NCBI GenBank assembly: GCA_030144725.1
Contig: JASKMD010000008.1
Coordinates: 9,932,858-9,996,857, forward strand
Source of the DNA: Haematococcus lacustris
Lineage: Eukaryota > Chlorophyta > Chlorophyceae > Chlamydomonadales > Haematococcaceae
DNA: 64,000 nt
Direction: 5' to 3'
This document shows, piece by piece, positions 59,501 to 64,000 of the stretch. The notes under the pieces were generated by a model, which did no database searches, was not told where the DNA came from, and saw only the letters and a list, made by a program, of their open reading frames with translations. Each line of letters opens with the position of its first letter. The first letter of the stretch is position 1. Position numbers and translations under genes: made by a program.

Positions 59501-61417
59501 GCCAGGAGCCCCACCAAATGTCGGCACGGGTGGTGGCACGCCAGTACAGCTACAAGAGGTGGGAAGTGTGGACTGTGTGCCACAGCGATGGTGGGTTTGT
59601 GGTCATGGGGTGGTAGGAGGGGGCAGGAGCAATGTAGCGATGTGTGGAAGGAGGGAGGCTTGCATGCATGGGTGCTGGCTCTGAGTTGTTTGCTACTAAG
59701 CCCCTCCCCTAGTCTAGTTCAGCCAGCCGACCCACTCAAGCTCAACCACGCAACTCAACCATCCAACCCAATCACCCACTCAAGCCCAACCACCCAGCTT
59801 GCACAATACAGCCTGGGAGGCCTGAACACAGCAGTCAAGAATAGGAGTGTATGGCTTCAACAGCTGCATTGCAAGTAGAGCCAAGTCAGGTGCGGTAGTT
59901 GCCCAAACAAGATTTGCAGCGTGATCCTGGACCTCCTGTGCCTACTCAGGGTTACCCTCACGCAAGATAAAGCACACACCTTAAACTCTGGCCTCTATTG
60001 CTTCACTCCACTAGGGCACAGCACGTTGTTCCCCTATTATCATGGGCAGGGGCTGTGTTCTCTGTAATCCGAACTGGGTAAGTGCGACCTACAGCCGGTA
60101 CCAATACCTGATTCACTACCCCAACCCGCTTGCGAAGGCTGGGAAACCTATGTTGGCATGAAACACATGCTCTGATGTAAGCAACAGCTTAAGCATTGCG
60201 CGGTGCACACATGCTACTGTGCTACAGGCTGCTGGGCTGTGGCCTTGGGGGCTCTGTCTCGCAGCTTCTTGAAGCCCAATGCTGGGTACTCCTTGCCCTT
60301 GGCCGGAAGGCTTGCTCGGCCTGGCCACCTGCACAGCTCCAGTGGGTGCCACTTGCTCTCCCCTGCCCGCTGGAGGTTGAGGGCTGCGTTGCAGTCCCTG
60401 TCCACCCATTTGCCAAGGTCCCCAGGGGTGGCCTGGGCCAGCCAAGGGCACCACATGAGCCCCTGCACTGGCGCATCAAACCGCTTGCTCCAGGCTGACC
60501 GCAACAAGCGATTCTGCACCTGACCCAGCTTGGGCTTCCAGTCCTCAGGCCTGGTGGGCTTGCTGCTGTCCAGCTCCTCCTCACAGGGCTGGGGGCTGTT
60601 CAAGATTGAGCTGACCCTGCTGATTACGCGCTCTGTAGTAGATGGTACTTCGCGACTGTATCAACTCTCATGACTATCACTCTTGCGACTTACATTGGCA
60701 ACAGTTACATTGACAACATTGCCGGAGTATCCAGTTGCTGGAGCAGGCAAAGGGCACAGCACTAGGGCACAGCATCTGGCATGGCAGCTACACAGCACCT
60801 TGGGGCATGTTGGTTAGCCCTGGCGCTACTTGCCTTCATGCATGCCATACCTGGTGAGCAGCGGTAGACACTGTGTTGGCATTGTCTTGCAGTGAGGTCC
60901 AGTGTGACGCCCATGTGGACATTTTTTTGAAGTCCATCCACGCAGCAGCAGGGCTGAGCCGCCAGGGCTTCACTGCTGTGAAGCTGACAGCCCTGGGCAA
61001 CCCTTTACTGCTGCAACGCATCAGCCTGGCCATAAGAGAGGTGAGCCTTGGGCTGGCCTTGGCCACATGCAGGTGCCACATCACATGACACCATCACAAC
61101 TAAGCTGTTAACCAGGCATCTGCTTGCACACCTTGCATGGAGGTCCATGCATCACAACGTGATGTGGCTGGCTGTGATGCCATGCAGGTGCGCGGCCTGT
61201 TTGCCCGCTTTGACGCAGATGGCAGCGGTAGCATAGATCAGGCCGAGTTTCAAGCAGCGTACAGGGAGATGCTACCAGATGCCGACACAGAGGAGGTGCA
61301 GCGAGTGTTCAGCTGGCTGCAGGGCAACCAGGTAAGGCTAGTGATGGTGCTCAGCAACAACAGCAGCAGCACCACCACCACCAGCTGCAGCAGCAGCACC
61401 ACCACCACCACCACCAC

Positions 61418-61482
<65 letters not shown>

Positions 61483-62482
61483 CCACCACCAGTAGCAGCA
61501 GCAGCACCACCACCACCACCAGCAGCGGCAACAGCAGCAGCAGCAGCAGCAGCATGAACAGCTCGTCCTTACTGCTCCTGCATGGTTGCGTCCTCAATCG
61601 TTGGGGTCGAGTTCAGTTGGCTATTCAGTTGGCTGTTCATGTGGCAGCCTGCCTGACCAGCGCCTGCTCGGTCCGTGTGTACATGTTGGCAGGCAGGTGG
61701 CAAGGTTGACTATGTAGCGTGGTGCCAGCGGCTGAGCCTGACCAAGATGCCCGAGTATGCGGCCCGCATCCAGCGCCTGCGCTTAGGGCAGCAGCAGCAC
61801 AGTGCGGGTAAGGGGTGCAGGTGGTGCCTGGTGATGGTGGGTTTACACTTCAGTCCCCGCCAGCCTGGTAGGGCTGCTTGCCTTGCCCATCAGTAACTTG
61901 AGCATAATACTGGCGGTCCGCTGGACTACGGTACCTGCAGGCTGCTTCCTGAGCCATGCAGCTCATGCGCTCCATGCAGTGATGGCATCAGCATGACATG
62001 GTGCAACCATGGCAGTAATTGGGCATGCGCTGATGTCAGTGCTGAATTGTTCATCACACTAAGAGAAGCAAGGGGCTGCTGCCACTGCTACCATTGACGT
62101 GACTGCTGCTGCTGAGGTTGGCACAGCTGCTGCTGCTGTCACTGCTGCTGCTGATGGTGCATTATAATGGTTTGTTACCTGGTGTCAAGGGGCTCAACAA
62201 GCACTGCTGCTGCACTGCAGACTCGCCTGACAGCTGGCACCAGTACTGGTGCCAGGTTGCTGTCACAGCTGCTGCTGCTCCTGCTGCTCAGGCCATCACT
62301 GTCACTGCTGCACTGCAGGTTCACCTGACAGCTGGGTGCAGTCTCTCCAGGCCCTGGTGCTAAGTGAGGAGGAGGTGCAGCTGGTGACGGCCATGCGGGC
62401 CCGCCTGCACCGCTTGGCCCAGGAGGCGGCAGGCAAGGGCGTGCGGCTGATGGTGGACGCAGAGCACACCTACTTCCAGCCG
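56510..62482 (+). CDS. PRODH: Proline dehydrogenase with internal EF-hand, partial (first 8 exons)
   Basis: FAD enzyme oxidising proline to pyrroline-5-carboxylate, normally mitochondrial inner membrane. Exons: 56510-56587, 56694-56843, 58637-58850, 59234-59558, 60893-61040, 61188-61331, 61693-61807, 62319-62482; phases agree. Exons 1-2 are basic/Ser-rich with no acidic cluster, like a transit peptide. Family motifs: LDFNDNRAIFRGQPTSAVLRALLVF, RKSFFDHFCGGE, RGIGAILDFAAEDD, SEVQCDAHVDIFLKSI, GFTAVKLTALGNPLLLQR and VRLMVDAEHTYFQP. A low-complexity insert (about 75 residues) follows ILDFAAEDD. Exon 6 holds a canonical EF loop, DADGSGSIDQAEF, then a degenerate second hand (KVDYVAWCQRL). The catalytic C-terminal half (after YFQP) is not found before 64000, so the gene runs off the window. 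Confidence 0.92.
57303..57498 (-). ncRNA. Candidate guide RNA module of copy E
   Basis: Most complete example on this strand: CAGCACATTATCCCCTACTATAATG...AGGGGCTGTG hairpin, GGTTGGG/CCCAGCC stem, ending at the Fanzor stop codon position. It lies in PRODH intron 2, antisense. Confidence 0.4.
57499..58563 (-). pseudogene. Fanzor-like nuclease, copy E, longest minus-strand copy
   Basis: Exon 1 (58563 to about 58260) is open from GVWRADGRLQGFYRSKLTR to GAQEMVLERYFKK, then an intron with a CATGCAG acceptor, then exon 2 open through VDEFRTSRVSS and WVDRDCNAALNLQ. A deletion near 57590 (CCCAGGAATCC instead of CCCTGGGCCGGAAGCC) shifts the frame about 35 codons before the normal stop. Upstream of GVWRADG the RuvC-I Asp segment is missing or stopped. 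It is decayed but less so than A and B. It sits antisense in PRODH intron 2. Confidence 0.72.
60019..60213 (-). ncRNA. Candidate guide RNA module of copy F
   Basis: The conserved block with end CAGCACGTTGTTCCCCTATTATCATGGGCAGGGG. Slightly diverged in the hairpin loop but still pairable. In PRODH intron 4, antisense. Confidence 0.4.
60214..60624 (-). pseudogene. Fanzor-like nuclease, copy F, C-terminal deletion derivative
   Basis: Open from LNSPQPCEEELDSS to QQPVAQ and stop, with WVDRDCNAALNLQ. Cut at the same point as copy D and fused to the same 5' block (60625-60775). Confidence 0.75.
61355..61560. repeat. CAG/CAC trinucleotide tract in PRODH intron 6
   Basis: About 200 bp of alternating (AGC)n and (ACC)n blocks begin 24 bp after the donor of exon 6. 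Reading through gives poly-Ser/Thr; the phase-consistent exons on either side argue that it is spliced out. Confidence 0.9.
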
Positions 62483-62877
62483 GTGAGTAGCTGCAGCTTG
62501 GCTCGCCCTCTCTGCAGCACATGTATCCCTTTTGACTCAGCCGAGGATGCGTTGTCTGGAAGCCTGACCCATTCCCTGGCTCTGCCGCCTGGCCGCTGCT
62601 ACACATGCCCAACACAGGTTAGGACTGGCCAAGATGCATCACTGATATGCACGACATAACCTGCATGGCTTGCATAACAGGCTAGGCTGTGCAGGGCTGC
62701 ATGCGCCAGCTAACACCGTCACACAGGCGCAAGCTGCACACAATACCGTGATGCTATGGGCGCATGGAGGTATATGCATGCCGCCCTGAGCTCACCCTCT
62801 ACAGCGTATGGGTCTATGTGAGCCGACCCTGAATAAGTTATGTAGGTGACCAGGTTTTGTACATAACCACCAGTGAC

Positions 62878-63160
62878 CAGCACATTCCCCTACTCTCATG
62901 GGCAGGGGTTGTGTTATCTGTTGTCCAAACTGGGTAACTGCGACCTACAGCCGGTACCAATACCTGACTATCCCTCACGCGACTTACATTGGCGCCAGTT
63001 ACATTGACAACAATGCCGGATTATCCAGGTGCTGGAGCAGGCAAACACAGCACTGGCCCACAGTAGTACTTGCTAAACTGACAAGCATGGCTAGCTCTAT
63101 GGGACCCCACTGGCGCCAGATGTCAGGTTGCGTCCACTTGTGCTGCCACATATACACACA
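62878..63160 (-). mobile_element. Short Fanzor-element derivative with captured UBXN11 sequence
   Basis: 3' hairpin end (62878-62938), about 30 bp of 3' module, then the 5' block (CGCGACTTACATTGGCGCCAGTTACATTGACAACA), then two segments matching UBXN11: AGCAGGCAAACACAGC.CTGGCCCACAG (exon 2) and 63066-63150, which matches intron 2 (26242-26325). No nuclease coding sequence is left. Confidence 0.7.
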
Positions 63161-63819
63161 CAGCAGCAATCAAGCCCCAGCACACATTGACAAGCAGCAT
63201 GTGTGGAGATAAGAAAAGGGGGCTGCAGGGAGGTAGGTGGTAGGTCCTGTCATTTGGCCCTAGCTGGGGGCCTACCCAGTTGTTGCCAGTCAGCCTAGTG
63301 TTAGTACTGTTTACCTTTCATGACCTAAAGCGTGTTTGGGTTTCAGCAGTGTCAAATCATGGCTTTAGAAGGTACAATACTTCAGCCACAAGCTGTACAG
63401 GGGGACACCACAGAACTGGCAGGCCCTAACTTTGGGACTTTGGCAGGGCAATGTGCCTTCAATAAGAGCCCTCTGCAGCTCCCCATGCGACATGCCAAGC
63501 TGCAAAGCACGCATGGTATGCAAAGTCTTGGGATATGAGGTCAGGTAGGTGGTTGATGGTGCATTCTAAGGAAGACGTGGGGCTGAAAAGGAAGCCTGGG
63601 GCGCCACTTCTAGAGCTAGTCATCAATAGTTGATCAGGCGTAGACTGTTTTCCTGCATGACGTGGGGGTCTAGCCCATTTTGTGACCCTTGGTGTGGTCC
63701 TGGGTCTCCATACTTGCAATTCACATCACCATGCCTGTCATCCTGACCCACCTACTCGCTAACCGTGAGAATTTTACAGTATGGTACACATCATGTTGAT
63801 TTACATGTCCCTGCTAATA
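63161..63819. other. Probable PRODH intron, nothing recognised
   Basis: No frame matches the missing proline dehydrogenase C-terminus. Composition is mixed, with no repeats noticed. Confidence 0.4.
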
Positions 63820-63895
63820 CAGCACATCATTCCCCTACTATTATGGGCAGGGGCTGTGTTATTTGTGATCCGAACTGTTTGCATGCAGCAAGCAT
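63820..63895 (-). mobile_element. Solo 3' hairpin end, variant subfamily
   Basis: CAGCACATCATTCCCCTACTATTATGGGCAGGGG end followed by CTGTTTGCATGCAGCAAGC, the same replaced segment as in the 23.6-kb solo module. Confidence 0.7.
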
Positions 63896-64000
63896 CCAGC
63901 AAGCATTGGATGTCCTATTGCCAATTCAGCACTTGCACAGCTGTTGCCACGTCATAAGCTACACCACAGGCACTGCCACACCACTAGGTGATGGCAGCAC

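Noticed and set aside
61137..61709. A 190-codon frame with poly-Ser/Thr after the EF-hand
   Set aside because: Read-through of PRODH intron 6; a consensus donor follows GNQ and the next exon resumes in phase.
62483..64000. Remaining proline dehydrogenase catalytic exons
   Set aside because: No frame matches the expected conserved blocks; the gene most likely continues beyond the window.

Overview
This is a GC-rich nuclear segment of a eukaryote, most likely a chlorophycean green alga of the volvocalean group. The evidence is short exons split by GT-AG introns with CAG acceptors, TGTAA poly(A)-type signals, abundant GCA and CCA microsatellites, and a repeat complement that resembles what I recall from Haematococcus. 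The genus is an inference from memory; no search was run. About half of the window is transposon-derived.

Layout. 1-14 kb is a transposon nest: two related copies of a Fanzor-like (eukaryotic TnpB-like) nuclease element (1-2.2 kb and 10.1-12.1 kb), a GGGGA minisatellite (3.6-3.94 kb), an apparently intact Crypton-type tyrosine recombinase gene between two 529-bp direct repeats (5.2-9.5 kb), and a TIR element with a 7-bp target duplication (12.3-14.1 kb). 14.35-19.39 kb carries the SRP receptor alpha subunit gene (14 exons, +). 19.87-21.62 kb carries the 3' part of an unrecognised spliced gene (-). 22-25.7 kb is poorly interpretable and holds solo transposon ends. 25.75-29.72 kb is a UBXN11-like SEP/UBX gene (+). 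29.9-35.8 kb holds a long-TIR element, a second 7-bp-TSD element and a hAT-like MITE. 36.18-40.01 kb is a short-chain dehydrogenase of the retinol dehydrogenase/WWOX type (10 exons, -). 41.2-44.7 kb is another transposon nest. 44.88 to about 50.2 kb (possibly to 55.65 kb) is a SAPS-domain PP6 regulatory subunit gene (+), with three elements sitting between its exons. 56.51 kb to the window end is a proline dehydrogenase gene with an internal EF-hand region (+, incomplete), with two Fanzor-like elements inside its introns.

The host genes are ordinary cellular functions: protein targeting, ubiquitin/p97 adaptor, redox, phosphatase regulation, mitochondrial proline oxidation. They show no common pathway. 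The most interesting layer is the Fanzor-like family. At least six coding or partly coding copies and four solo or deletion forms share one sharp 3' end (ending GTGCTG after a CCCCT...AGGGG hairpin). Most also keep a structured noncoding stretch just after the ORF, which is where a TnpB/Fanzor guide RNA would be encoded. A second, diverged family shows the same arrangement.
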